Numbered from the stretch's first letter, positions 36,089-45,096 are shown. The stretch is DNA of 64,000 nt from WTKG01 sp963735005 (GCA_963735005.1 CAVTJA010000006.1:186001-250000), one strand, 5' to 3'. Numbers and translations: made by a program. Notes: a model not told the origin generated them from the letters alone.

Positions 36089-36703
36089 CTACTTCTCTTC
36101 CTCGGCGGCCTCGTCAAGCGTGCCCTCGACCTTATCGTCGCCGTCCGAGGGGTCACCCTCGGCGATCTCGACGTCAACGTCGGTGGCCTCGTCGTCGGGA
36201 ACCTCGGAGGACTCGTCTGCGACGGTCTGCGCCTCGGCGGGCGCGTCTTCGGCGGGGGCCTCGGCGGCGGCTTCGGCAGCGGCGGCGTCAGCGGCAGCCT
36301 TCGCCTCGTCGGCTTCCTTCTTGGCGGCCTCAGCCTTGGCGGCGGCGGCGGCCTTGGCCTTCTCGGCCTGGTCCGCGAGCGCCTTGATCTTGTCCTCGGG
36401 CGACAGTTTGCCAACCTGCGGCTTCACGGTGCTCTTGGCTCCCTTGTCGCCCTTGAAGATGCCCCAGTCGCCGGTGAGCTTCAGGAGCGCCGCGACCTGC
36501 TCGGTTGGCTGTGCGCCGACGCCGAGCCAGTACTGCGCGCGCTCGGAGTTGATCTCGATGACCGAGGGCTCCTCGGTGGGGTGGTACTTGCCGATCTCCT
36601 CGATCGCGCGGCCATCGCGCTTGGTGCGCGAGTCCATCACAACGACTCGGTAGTACGGGGCGCGCTTCTTGCCGAAGCGCTTCAAACGAATCTTGACAGC
36701 CAT
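36089..36703 (-). CDS. rpsP: 30S ribosomal protein S16 with a long acidic Ala/Glu-rich tail
   Basis: The first about 85 residues are a canonical S16 (MAVKIRLKRFGKKRAPYYRV, then RTKRDGRAIEEIGKYHPTEE). The protein then continues to 204 residues with a segment rich in Ala, Lys and Glu, and a very acidic end. The tail is predicted disordered or helical; C-terminal extensions are common in actinobacterial S16, but this one is on the long side. Start at 36703 is set by the family N-terminus; the 160 bp upstream probably hold the promoter of the rpsP series. Confidence 0.95.
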   Translation of the reverse strand: MAVKIRLKRFGKKRAPYYRVVVMDSRTKRDGRAIEEIGKYHPTEEPSVIEINSERAQYWLGVGAQPTEQVAALLKLTGDWGIFKGDKGAKSTVKPQVGKLSPEDKIKALADQAEKAKAAAAAKAEAAKKEADEAKAAADAAAAEAAAEAPAEDAPAEAQTVADESSEVPDDEATDVDVEIAEGDPSDGDDKVEGTLDEAAEEEK

Positions 36704-36863
36704 GCTGCTGTATCTCCTTGTATTCGGTATGAGCCGGCCCGCATCGTCCCGGGGAAATCGGGCCGATGCTGCTAGCAAGACGAATAGCTCGCGCGGGTAG
36801 AGGGCCGCGGTCGCCAGCACGCAATTGTGCCAGACATTCGCTGGCGCGCGCTACGCGGAGACG

Positions 36864-37487
36864 CTAGGGCGTGTACTGGACGGCCACTGCGGTGACCTCA
36901 CCGCCGCTGATGTACAGCCACGCGGGGTACGGCTTGTTGGTGGGCAGGCTACCGCCGGGGTCTGCGATGACCTGCGCGAGCGTGAACACGCCGTCGTCGG
37001 CGGCAGCCTTCCTGGCCACTGCGTCGGCCGCCACGGGCTCGGCGCGGAGCGTCTTGTTGTCGTTCGTGATGTAGAAGTCGTAGGCCTCAAGGCCGTCGGC
37101 CGCCGCCTTCGACTCCGCTGTGGCGCCGCTCCACCAGCACGCGAGGTCAAAGTCGATGGAGCTGGTGGTCCACGAGTGCACGAAGCCGAACCACACGCCG
37201 TCGGGCAACGGGCCGACCCCGGGCGCACAACCGGAGCCCTGCGCCTCCGTCGCGGGCGCGAGCGTCCACTCGTCGCCGAAGGTGTAGACCTTGGCGGGAG
37301 GGGCGGGTGGCGTGGTCGCGGTATCCGTGGGCGCGGGAGGTGCGGTCGTCACCGTCGTCGTGTCGGTCACGGTGACGGTGGCCGGGGTCGCGGGCGTGCT
37401 GCACGACGCGAGCGCTGCGGCGGCGAGCGCCGCAGCGAGCGGTGCGACGATGCGGCGCGCGCGGCTTGCGACTGGCGAGGTATTCAC
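36864..37487 (-). CDS. Putative lipoprotein of unknown function
   Basis: A 207-residue exported protein with the lipobox LASC (Cys29), followed by a Thr/Val/Ala/Pro-rich linker of about 40 residues. The compact domain contains two cysteines (GSGCAPG, DLACWW). A WFGFVHSWTT segment and YPAWLYISGGEVTAVAVQYT near the end suggest a beta-rich fold. No family was recognised. It is 157 bp downstream of the FMN-binding protein gene and could be at the end of that transcript, although the gap, which shows no gene, argues against tight coupling. Confidence 0.65.
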   Translation of the reverse strand: MNTSPVASRARRIVAPLAAALAAAALASCSTPATPATVTVTDTTTVTTAPPAPTDTATTPPAPPAKVYTFGDEWTLAPATEAQGSGCAPGVGPLPDGVWFGFVHSWTTSSIDFDLACWWSGATAESKAAADGLEAYDFYITNDNKTLRAEPVAADAVARKAAADDGVFTLAQVIADPGGSLPTNKPYPAWLYISGGEVTAVAVQYTP

Positions 37488-37644
37488 GCGCTAAGTGTCG
37501 CACCGCAGGGCAACAGACTCAACAGCATCCTCCGCGCTCGTGGATCGCGGCCAGCGCGCCTCCGCCCGCGCGCCCGCGGGTGCAATGTCTCCCCTTGGTC
37601 CGCAGTCGCGAATTCAACCTACCCGGACCGCACGAGATTGGGGG

Positions 37645-38244
37645 CTAGATGCCCGCCTTTTTCATCGCGCCCTTGACTGAGGCGAGGAAACCCTGACTCG
37701 TGTAGCTCGCACCGGAGACGTAGCTGACCTTGTAGGACTGCGCCGAAACGACCCGCGACTGGAGCGTCGGCACGGCCCTGCCGTTGAGCGACCGTGAGTG
37801 CGAGTCGCCGTAGCCGATGCGCAGCGGCTTCACGCTGGTGATCTTGCCATTCTTGACCACGAGCGCGACCTGCATGACGCCCCACCGCGTGGACACGGCG
37901 GGGCCCTTGAAGGTGCCGGACGGCTTACTCGGAGGGGGCTTCTGCGTGGGCTTCTGCGTGGGCTTGGGTGCCGAGGTGGTGGTCGTTGTCGGCTTCTGCG
38001 TGCTCTTGGGCTTGGGGGTCTTCGTCGACTTCGTCTGGGGCTTGGTCGTGTCCGGAGCCGCCGCGGGGTCCGTGGTGGGGTCTGGCGAAGGCGACGCTGA
38101 GGGCGACGGCGACGGCGAGGGCTCGATCGCGCCGAACGCGAAGCCGTCTTGCGCCCCGGGCACCGCCGCGGTGCCTGCGCGCCACCCGGCGGTCAGCATG
38201 GTGGCGCCCACACCGATCGACAGGACGAGTCGTGAAGTCTTCAT
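37645..38244 (-). CDS. Exported FMN-binding (FMN_bind) protein, copy 1
   Basis: A 199-residue protein with an N-terminal hydrophobic segment, a Pro/Ser/Thr/Lys spacer of about 70 residues, and a C-terminal FMN_bind domain. Such domains carry FMN on a Ser/Thr in a (S/T)GA(T/S) motif attached by ApbE. Here the motif is SGAS at residues 177-180, in SYVSGASYTSQG. The position normally held by Asp is Ser. The gene is 12 bp after a ferric-reductase-like gene, with an ApbE gene next upstream. It is likely an extracytoplasmic one- or two-electron carrier reduced through that membrane flavoprotein. Confidence 0.82.
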   Translation of the reverse strand: MKTSRLVLSIGVGATMLTAGWRAGTAAVPGAQDGFAFGAIEPSPSPSPSASPSPDPTTDPAAAPDTTKPQTKSTKTPKPKSTQKPTTTTTSAPKPTQKPTQKPPPSKPSGTFKGPAVSTRWGVMQVALVVKNGKITSVKPLRIGYGDSHSRSLNGRAVPTLQSRVVSAQSYKVSYVSGASYTSQGFLASVKGAMKKAGI

Positions 38245-38256
38245 GTGTTTCTCCCC

Positions 38257-39657
38257 CTACCAGGCATATTCTTCGCGGTGGATGGCATCGGCATCGACGC
38301 CGCAGTAACGCGCGTCCTTCGCGACGGCGTCGGCCCATGACTCGGGACCGCAGACGTAGACGTCGGCATCGGAAATGTCGGGAACCATTTGGTACAACGA
38401 CGTAGGCCCGCCGTTCGCGGCCCACCCGTCGCCGCGCGGCCCAATCGACACGTGCAGGAAGAAGCCGCGCTCCTGGCACAGCCTCTCGAGCTCGTCGAGC
38501 AGCGGGGCCTCGATGTACGAGCGCGCGCGGACGATGACGTGGGTATCGCCGTCGTAGGCCTGGACGTCCTCGGCCATCGCGCGCAGGGGCGTGATGCCGA
38601 TGCCCGCGCCAACGAGGACCAGCGTGCCGTTGACGCGGTGGTCATGGGTGAAGACGCCGTAGGGGCCAGAGGCGCTGACGCGGGTGCCGGGGCGCACGGT
38701 CCGCAGCGCCGATGAGTCGTCGCCGAGCGGCTTGACCGTGATGCGCAAGGAGCGACCGTCGGGCGCAGCGGACAGCGAGTATGGGTGCGCGGTCAGCCAC
38801 AGGCTGGGCGTCCAGAAACGCCACAGGAAGAACTGGCCGGGCCGCGCGTACCAGCGCTCGAGGTGGCGTCCCTGCACGGTAAGCGTCACCGTGCCGTCGT
38901 CATGCCGGATGATGTCCGACACGTACAGGCCGTGGCGAACTGCGCGCCACATCGGCACCGCCAACCGCCACACAAGCATCGAGCCAAACGCGACGACGTA
39001 CAGGCCAAGCCAGTACCACTTGGCTGGCTGGTTCAGCGTGAACGTCGTGCCGTCGTAAAACTGGTGGGGAATGCTCAGGCCGACAGCTACGTACGTCATG
39101 AGGTGGATCGCGTGCCAGGTCTCGTAAGGCCAGCGCTTGCGGACGGCCGCGACAGAGCTGACGCCCACGAGCAGCAAGACCGCGAGGCTCACGATCGCGA
39201 GCGCCATGTTGGGCATCTGGTTCCAGAAGTATTCCGTCTGCTGCACCGGGTTGAGGCCCAACGGGGCGCCCCAGCCGAGGGTCAGGAAGGCGGCGTGCGC
39301 GACCAGCAGGTAGAAGACGGGCTCCCCCAGTTGGCCGTGAATCTTGGCCGCCTTGTCGTGGCCGACCACGCGCTCGATCCACGGGGCCCGCGACGCGAGC
39401 GCGACCTGGATAAGCATGATGTTCGTGGCGATGAGTCCGGTGAAGCGGCCGAACGCGTTGAGCAAGTCTGCGGAGCCGGTCACCGACATCGGCCCCGTGG
39501 CAAGGAAGAAGCCGAGGATCGCGACCGTGGTGAGCCACGCGGCGGCGACGAGGCCGTCCCGCCACGCGGACCGGACCGAGGCCGCCCGGCGCCGGCGGTG
39601 CCGGACGTCGAAGTGTGCGGAGTTGCCTACGAACTGGCCAGTCATCGTGCTCGTCAT
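38257..39657 (-). CDS. Ferric-reductase-like membrane flavoprotein, copy 1
   Basis: A roughly 466-residue protein. The N-terminal half has about six membrane segments with His residues that could bind haem, for example YLLVAHAAFL and YETWHAIHLMTYVAVGLSIP then HQF. The C-terminal half is a ferredoxin-NADP-reductase-like module: FAD-binding PGQFFLWRFWTPS and HPYSLSAAPD, NAD(P)-binding VLVGAGIGITPLRAM and VYVCGPESWAD, ending HREEYAW. It can pass electrons from cytosolic NAD(P)H across the membrane. Start at 39657 (MTSTMTGQ) is uncertain; 39645 is also possible. It is paired with FMN-binding copy 1. Confidence 0.87.
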   Translation of the reverse strand: MTSTMTGQFVGNSAHFDVRHRRRRAASVRSAWRDGLVAAAWLTTVAILGFFLATGPMSVTGSADLLNAFGRFTGLIATNIMLIQVALASRAPWIERVVGHDKAAKIHGQLGEPVFYLLVAHAAFLTLGWGAPLGLNPVQQTEYFWNQMPNMALAIVSLAVLLLVGVSSVAAVRKRWPYETWHAIHLMTYVAVGLSIPHQFYDGTTFTLNQPAKWYWLGLYVVAFGSMLVWRLAVPMWRAVRHGLYVSDIIRHDDGTVTLTVQGRHLERWYARPGQFFLWRFWTPSLWLTAHPYSLSAAPDGRSLRITVKPLGDDSSALRTVRPGTRVSASGPYGVFTHDHRVNGTLVLVGAGIGITPLRAMAEDVQAYDGDTHVIVRARSYIEAPLLDELERLCQERGFFLHVSIGPRGDGWAANGGPTSLYQMVPDISDADVYVCGPESWADAVAKDARYCGVDADAIHREEYAW

Positions 39658-39692
39658 AGAACTATCGTGCGTGTCCGATTCTGAGAGCTTTC

Positions 39693-40508
39693 TTAACTTG
39701 CGGCGCCGGGCCACCCGGGGCTCGTGACGGCCGCCAATTCGCCGGCGCCCTGAGCGGATTCGATGCACAGCACCTCGAATCCCGCCGCCTGCGCGGCCAA
39801 CGCCGTCTTGGCGCCGCCCGCGACGGTCGCCGTGGCCCACGCGTCCGCCGCCACAAGATCCGCGCCCACGACGCTCACCTGCGCGTAGCGGGCCTCCATG
39901 CGGCCGTCAGTGTTCCAAATGTGCTCGCCGTGCTGCGCGGTTCCGGATGTGCACAGCGCGCGTCGCTCGTCGCTGAGCTCCACCATGTCGACGAGGTCCC
40001 CGGCCTGTGGGTCGCCCGCGTAGCGGGGGTCGGCGATGCCGATGCGCCACGGCTGGCCAGCAGGGTCGAGCCCCGAGGACAGCACGTCCCCAGAAGCGCC
40101 GATGATGAAGTCGCCGACGCCAAGCTGGTCGAGGTGGCGCGACGCCCGCATCACGGCCCACGTCTTCACGAGGCCAGTAGGGTCCACCGCTCCGTCGGGA
40201 CGGCGCGCGTCGAAGGCGCCGTCGGTCGCCTCGCGGTAACGCTCGCACTCCGCGAGCACCTCCCCCACTGCCGGCGGGCAGTCGTCGATGTGGATGTCGC
40301 CGCGCGCGAGGCGCGACAGCGGGGAATCTTCCTTCCACAGGCTGAAGACCTCGTCCGCCCAGGTGAGGTCGGCCTGCATCGCGGCGGCCGCGGCCTCGAG
40401 GTCCCGCTCGGAGACGTCCGCTGGGCGGCGCGCCACGGTCACCACGAACGGCATCGCCATGGCGTGCAACGTCCGCTGGAACACCGCGGCGTCAGGCGAG
40501 CCCGGCAT
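39693..40508 (-). CDS. apbE: FAD:protein FMN transferase (ApbE family)
   Basis: Transfers FMN from FAD to a Ser/Thr of FMN-binding proteins. The 271-residue protein has FVVTVARRPADVSERDLEAA, DPTGLVKTWAVMRASRHL, GASGDVLSSG, and SGTAQHGEHIWNTDG in place of the usual HI-x-DP-x-TG segment. AADAWATATVAGG holds the Mg-binding Asp/Ala-Thr region. It lacks a visible signal peptide, so it may act in the cytoplasm before substrate export. Its start overlaps FMN-binding copy 2 by 17 bp, and it lies between the two reductase/carrier pairs, presumably serving both. Confidence 0.85.
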   Translation of the reverse strand: MPGSPDAAVFQRTLHAMAMPFVVTVARRPADVSERDLEAAAAAMQADLTWADEVFSLWKEDSPLSRLARGDIHIDDCPPAVGEVLAECERYREATDGAFDARRPDGAVDPTGLVKTWAVMRASRHLDQLGVGDFIIGASGDVLSSGLDPAGQPWRIGIADPRYAGDPQAGDLVDMVELSDERRALCTSGTAQHGEHIWNTDGRMEARYAQVSVVGADLVAADAWATATVAGGAKTALAAQAAGFEVLCIESAQGAGELAAVTSPGWPGAAS

Positions 40509-40923
40509 CGCGGAACGCGCCTTGCAAGGATTCCGTGATTCCGCGAGAGGTGTACGACGCCCCGCTCACGTAGGACACTTGCCACTTCTGCGCGGTGAGT
40601 ACCTCTTGCCGCAGTTCGGGGAGCGCGATCGAATTGATGTAGCGGCTCTCCCCCGCGGAGGTCCCCGCGACCGGGAAGGTCACGTCGACGACCTTCCCGT
40701 CCTTCACCACTATTTGGGCCTGGAAGTTGCCGAGCAGGTTCCTCACAACTGGGCCTGTGAAGGCCCCGCCCGCCGCGGCCCCTTGACCGTTGCCCGTTCC
40801 CGTTCCCGTTCCTGGGTCCGTACCGGTGCCGTTCCCGCCTAGGTGCTTGGGCGCGTTCGCGACTCCAATCAGAACTATCGCGGCCGTGCCGCCCACTACC
40901 ACTGCCAATCGTGATGCCCTCAT
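40492..40923 (-). CDS. Exported FMN-binding (FMN_bind) protein, copy 2
   Basis: A 143-residue protein with an N-terminal membrane or signal segment (LAVVVGGTAAIVLIGVANAP), a short Gly/Thr spacer, and an FMN_bind domain. The flavinylation motif SGAS starts at residue 120, again in the context SYVSGASYTS. The domain shares QVSYVSGASYTS-type sequence with copy 1 but has a much shorter spacer. It is 12 bp downstream of ferric-reductase copy 2 and overlaps the apbE start, so the three are clearly co-expressed. Confidence 0.83.
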   Translation of the reverse strand: MRASRLAVVVGGTAAIVLIGVANAPKHLGGNGTGTDPGTGTGTGNGQGAAAGGAFTGPVVRNLLGNFQAQIVVKDGKVVDVTFPVAGTSAGESRYINSIALPELRQEVLTAQKWQVSYVSGASYTSRGITESLQGAFRDAGLA

Positions 40924-40935
40924 TGACGTGCTCCT

Positions 40936-42309
40936 CTACCAGGTGAATTCTTCGCGATGGATGGAATCTGCATGAACGCCGGCCGCGAGCGCGTCGGCCT
41001 CGACCGCGAGCGCCCAGTCGCGCGGCCCACAGATGTAGACGTCGGCGGTCGCTGGGTCGGTGAGGAACGACGCGACGGACACGCGCTCGTCCGCTGTCCC
41101 CCACGTCGTACCGCGCGGCCCGACGAGAACCTTGAGCTTCGCCTGACGCAAGCGCGCGAGTTCGGTGATCTCGTCGAGCAGTGGGGCCTCCTCGAGGGAC
41201 CGAGCGCGCACGACCACCGTGATCGGGTCGCTCGGCGAGGCGTCGCCGAGGATTGACCGAATAGGTGTGACGCCAATTCCGGCGCCGATCAACAGCATCT
41301 GGTGCCCGCGGCGCGCTCGACGCGTGAAGGTTCCGAAGGGACCCTCGAGCAAGACGCGGGTGCCGGGCTGCAAGGCGCGCAGTGAGGACGAACCATCCCC
41401 GACGGGCTTGACCGTCAGGCGCAACAGCCCGCCCGCGGCGACCGACAGCGAGTACGGATGGGCTTGCCACCACAACCCGGGCTGCAGGAACCTCCACAAG
41501 AAGAACTGCCCGGACGCGGCGCGCAGCCGTTCGAGGCCATCGCCGGACACGTAGATCGACACACTGCCGTCAGGGTGGCCCCTCACCGCGTCGACCCGTG
41601 GCGCGTACTCCGCCGTGATCCACAGCGGCCGCACGATCCGGTAGGCGACGAACGACCCGAACGCGACCACGTAGAGCAGAGCCCAGAACCACGTGGCCGG
41701 CCCGCCGCTCTTGAACGTAGTGCCCTTGAGGAATTGGTGGGGAACGGCGAACGCGACGGCGACGTAGACGACAAGGTGGACCGCGTGCCACGTCTCGTAC
41801 TTGACGAGGCCGCGGACGGCCGCAAAGGACATGACGAACACTGCCGCGAACAGCGCGATCGAGACCTCGACCATTGCCATGAACCAGCCGAGCTTGGGCC
41901 AGTCGAGGGCGGTCTGAAGCAAGGGTGTGCCGTTGTAGTGCGCTGTCATGCCGGTGATGATCGCGAAGTGGCCGAGCATGAGCGAGATGGCCCATTTGCC
42001 GAGCCGGCTGTGCTTGACGATCGCCTTGTCCTGGCCGATGACGCGCTCGATCCATGGCGCCCGCGATGCGAGCAACACCTGCGCCAGCATGAGCACCGCG
42101 GCGACGATGCCGAGCGCGCGCCCAAGCGTGTAGATGTAGTCAACGGGAGAGACGGTGAGCAGCCCCCGGGCGTTGAGCATGAAGGCCACGCCAATGGCTG
42201 CGGCGAACCACACTGCCGCCTCGAGGGCGTCCGCCCACCAACTGCGCCGCGCGGCGAGGCGTTGCCGCTCAGCGACTGCTCTGGCAACCGAGGTGGATTG
42301 CGACGCCAT
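40936..42309 (-). CDS. Ferric-reductase-like membrane flavoprotein, copy 2
   Basis: A 457-residue paralogue of copy 1 with the same plan. Membrane segments with candidate haem ligands (LMLGHFAIITGMTAHYNG, YETWHAVHLVVYVAVAFAVP then HQF) are followed by an FAD domain (SGQFFLWRFLQPGLWWQAHP, YSLSVAAG). The NAD(P) domain has LLIGAGIGVTPIRSI and VYICGPRDWA, ending HREEFTW. It is the first gene of the five-gene set: reductase 2, FMN carrier 2, apbE, reductase 1, FMN carrier 1. The 67 bp upstream, before the amidohydrolase stop, could hold its promoter. Confidence 0.88.
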   Translation of the reverse strand: MASQSTSVARAVAERQRLAARRSWWADALEAAVWFAAAIGVAFMLNARGLLTVSPVDYIYTLGRALGIVAAVLMLAQVLLASRAPWIERVIGQDKAIVKHSRLGKWAISLMLGHFAIITGMTAHYNGTPLLQTALDWPKLGWFMAMVEVSIALFAAVFVMSFAAVRGLVKYETWHAVHLVVYVAVAFAVPHQFLKGTTFKSGGPATWFWALLYVVAFGSFVAYRIVRPLWITAEYAPRVDAVRGHPDGSVSIYVSGDGLERLRAASGQFFLWRFLQPGLWWQAHPYSLSVAAGGLLRLTVKPVGDGSSSLRALQPGTRVLLEGPFGTFTRRARRGHQMLLIGAGIGVTPIRSILGDASPSDPITVVVRARSLEEAPLLDEITELARLRQAKLKVLVGPRGTTWGTADERVSVASFLTDPATADVYICGPRDWALAVEADALAAGVHADSIHREEFTW

Positions 42310-42376
42310 GGATAATCCTTCCGTGAGCCCTCAGGCTCGGGCTGGCCGATGCGGCGGCCCCCGACCGCAGCGCCAG

Positions 42377-43477
42377 TTACCTCGGAAAGGAGACCCCTCG
42401 CAGGATAACTGCGATTGGCTCACGCATTTCAACGATGTCAACCCGCGGGTCGTTCCCGTACACGACGACGTCCCCCGACGCACCCTCCTCGATGCCGGGC
42501 ATCCCGAGCCACTCGCGCGCCCGCCAGGTGGCTGCGGCGACGACTTCAGTCGCAGGCACGCCCGCCTGAACCATTTCGGCTGCCTCCTCGGCGTGGCGGC
42601 CGTGCTCGATGCTGCCCCCCGCGTCGGTCCCCACGAACAACTGGACCCCGGCGTCGTAGAGGTCCCGGACCTGCTGGTAGCGGCGCCGGTGCATGCCGCG
42701 CATGCGGTCCGCGAAGCGCGGGAACTTGGCCTCGCCCTGGGCCGCGATGGACTCGAACTGGGCGATCTGCAGCAGCGTCGGGACCACGGGCACGCCCGCA
42801 TTCGCGGCGCGCTCGATTTGGGCAGCGGACATCCCGGTGCCGTGCTCGAGGCAGTCGACGCCGGCGTCGAGTAGGCCGTCGACCGCCTCCGTCGAAAACG
42901 TGTGTGCGGTGACGCGCGCGCCCGCGGCGTGGGCCGCCGCAACCGCCTGCGCGAGCACGTCGTCCGGCCACAGCGGGGCAAGGTCTGCCTCGTCACCAAG
43001 CTCGCGATCGATCCAATCCGCAATGATTTTGACCCACCCGTCGCCGTCACGCGCCGCCTCCGCAGCGGCGCGCGGCAGGTCCTCCACGCGGTCAAGCTCG
43101 CGAGCCAGCCCCCGGATGTAGCGCTTGGGGCGCGCGATGAACCGTGCCGCGCGGATGAGGCGGGGCAGGTCAGGGCGGTCGTGCACCCACGAGGTGTCGA
43201 TCGCCGAGCCGGCGTCGCGAATCAGCAACACGCCCGCGTCGCGGTCGGCCTGGGCCTGCTTGACCGCCATCGCCTCGTCAGTGCCGCCACCCATGGTCAC
43301 GCCGATATGGCAGTGCACGTCCACCAATCCGGGCAGGACGACGCCGTCGATCACACCGTCGGGCTGGGCGGCGGGGCGGTCAAAGGTGAGGCGCCCGCCC
43401 ACGATCCACGCCTCGGGGTACTCGCGGTCGGCGTCGGCGATCACCCGCCCGCGCAGGTGCAGCACGCCGCCCCCCAC
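42377..43477 (-). CDS. Metal-dependent amidohydrolase (imidazolonepropionase-like)
   Basis: A 366-residue TIM-barrel amidohydrolase. Metal ligands appear as VDVHCHIG (HxH), TAHTFSTEAVDG, CLEHGTGMS and the Asp in FVGTDAGGSIEHG; WVKIIADW may supply the bridging Lys. The composite beta-sandwich at the N- and C-termini (VLHLRGRVI, GDVVVYGNDPRVDI) is present. A GTG at 43477 follows the ffh stop by 5 bp. Relatives adjacent to ffh are frequent in Micrococcales. Substrate unknown: possibly a cyclic amide or a small peptide. Confidence 0.82.
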   Translation of the reverse strand: MGGGVLHLRGRVIADADREYPEAWIVGGRLTFDRPAAQPDGVIDGVVLPGLVDVHCHIGVTMGGGTDEAMAVKQAQADRDAGVLLIRDAGSAIDTSWVHDRPDLPRLIRAARFIARPKRYIRGLARELDRVEDLPRAAAEAARDGDGWVKIIADWIDRELGDEADLAPLWPDDVLAQAVAAAHAAGARVTAHTFSTEAVDGLLDAGVDCLEHGTGMSAAQIERAANAGVPVVPTLLQIAQFESIAAQGEAKFPRFADRMRGMHRRRYQQVRDLYDAGVQLFVGTDAGGSIEHGRHAEEAAEMVQAGVPATEVVAAATWRAREWLGMPGIEEGASGDVVVYGNDPRVDIVEMREPIAVILRGVSFPR

Positions 43478-43482
43478 GGCCG

Positions 43483-45096
43483 CTACTTGCGCCCGAGGAA
43501 CTTGCTGATGCCGTCGGGAAGCTCTGCGGGCGCGACCGTGTCACCGCTTTCGGGCTCGCCCGGGATACCGAAGGCGCTGCCGGGCTTGGACGCGCCGCCG
43601 AGGCGCTGGGCAGCGGCCGCCTCTTGCTGAGCGCGCTTGGCGGGGTTGCCGCTCTTGCCCTTGGCCCGCTTACTCGACGCTTGCTTGCCCTTGGAGCGCT
43701 TGCCTGGCCCGTAGCCCATGCCACCCATCGCCTGCGCGGAACCCGGGCCAGCCATGCCTGGCATCATCGGAGCGCCGCCGCCGGCCACCTGCTTCATCAT
43801 TTTCTGCGCCTCGGCGAAGCGTTTGACCAGAGAGTTCACGGCCGTCACGGTGCTGCCGGAGCCTGCGGCGATGCGCGCGCGACGCGAGCCGTTGAGGAGC
43901 TTGACGTTGTCGCGCTCGGCGGGCGTCATGGACTGGATGATCGCCTCGGTGCGACTGATTTCGCGCTCATCGAAGTTCTCGATCGCCTCGCGAGCCTGGC
44001 CCATGCCGGGCAGCATCGTCAGCATCTTCTGCATCGAGCCCATGTTCTTGAGCTGCTGCATCTGGGACAGGAAGTCGTCGAGCGTGAAGTCGTCGCCCTT
44101 GGCCATCTTGTCGGCGAAGCGCTGCGCTTCCTCCTGGTCGAAGGCCTTCTCGGCCTGCTCGATGAGGCTCAGGACGTCACCCATGTCGAGGATGCGGGAT
44201 GCCATCCGGTCGGGGTGGAAGACCTCGAACTCGCTGAGCTTCTCGCCCGTGGACGCGAACAGGATGGGCTGGCCGGTCACCTGGGCCACGGATAGCGCGG
44301 CGCCGCCGCGGGCGTCGCCGTCGAGCTTCGTGAGGACGACGCCGGTGAAGCCGACGCCCTCGCGGAACGCGTTCGCGGTGGTGACCGCGTCCTGACCGAT
44401 CATGGCGTCAATGACGAACAGGATCTCGTCGGGGTTGACGGCGTCGCGGATGTCCGACGCCTGTTTCATGAGCTCGTCGTCCACGCCAAGGCGACCGGCG
44501 GTGTCAACGATCACCACGTTGTGCTGCTTGGAGGCGGCCTCCTTGATCGCCTTCTTGGCGACCTTGACCGGGTCACCCTTCGACTTCTCGTCCTCGCTGG
44601 TGACGCCCTTCTCGGGCGCGTAGACGGGCACACCCGCGCGCTCGCCGACCACCTGCAGCTGATTCACGGCGTTAGGGCGCTGAAGGTCCGCCGCGACCAG
44701 CAACGGGGTGTCGCCCTGCTCCTTGAGGTGAAGCGCGAGCTTGGCCGCAAGCGTCGTCTTTCCCGCTCCCTGGAGGCCAGCGAGCATGATGACGGTGGGG
44801 CCAGTCTTGGCGCGGTGCAGGCCGCGCGTCTGCCCGCCGAGGATGGCGACGAGCTCCTCGTTGACGATCTTGACGACCTGCTCGGCGGGGTTGAGCGCCT
44901 GCGAAACCTCGGCGCCGAGCGCACGCTCGCGGATGGCGCCGGCGAACGTTTTGACGACCTCGACAGCGACATCGGCGTCGAGCAGCGCGCGGCGGATCTC
45001 GCGGATGGTCCCGTCGATGTCGGCCTCGGACAGCTTGCCCTTGCCGCGAAGGTTCTTGAAGGTCGCGGTGAGGCGATCCGACAGATTCGCGAACAC
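43483..45096 (-). CDS. ffh: Signal recognition particle protein Ffh
   Basis: GTPase that, with 4.5S RNA, targets nascent membrane proteins to FtsY. The 537-residue protein has the N domain, the G domain with LAGLQGAGKTTLAAKLA, DTAGRLGVDDELM, and TKLDGDARGGAALSV. The M domain contains MQQLKNMGSMQKMLTMLPGM and further Met-rich helices. The C-terminal 80 residues are Lys/Gly/Ala-rich. It is followed directly by the amidohydrolase gene. Confidence 0.97.
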   Translation of the reverse strand: MFANLSDRLTATFKNLRGKGKLSEADIDGTIREIRRALLDADVAVEVVKTFAGAIRERALGAEVSQALNPAEQVVKIVNEELVAILGGQTRGLHRAKTGPTVIMLAGLQGAGKTTLAAKLALHLKEQGDTPLLVAADLQRPNAVNQLQVVGERAGVPVYAPEKGVTSEDEKSKGDPVKVAKKAIKEAASKQHNVVIVDTAGRLGVDDELMKQASDIRDAVNPDEILFVIDAMIGQDAVTTANAFREGVGFTGVVLTKLDGDARGGAALSVAQVTGQPILFASTGEKLSEFEVFHPDRMASRILDMGDVLSLIEQAEKAFDQEEAQRFADKMAKGDDFTLDDFLSQMQQLKNMGSMQKMLTMLPGMGQAREAIENFDEREISRTEAIIQSMTPAERDNVKLLNGSRRARIAAGSGSTVTAVNSLVKRFAEAQKMMKQVAGGGAPMMPGMAGPGSAQAMGGMGYGPGKRSKGKQASSKRAKGKSGNPAKRAQQEAAAAQRLGGASKPGSAFGIPGEPESGDTVAPAELPDGISKFLGRK

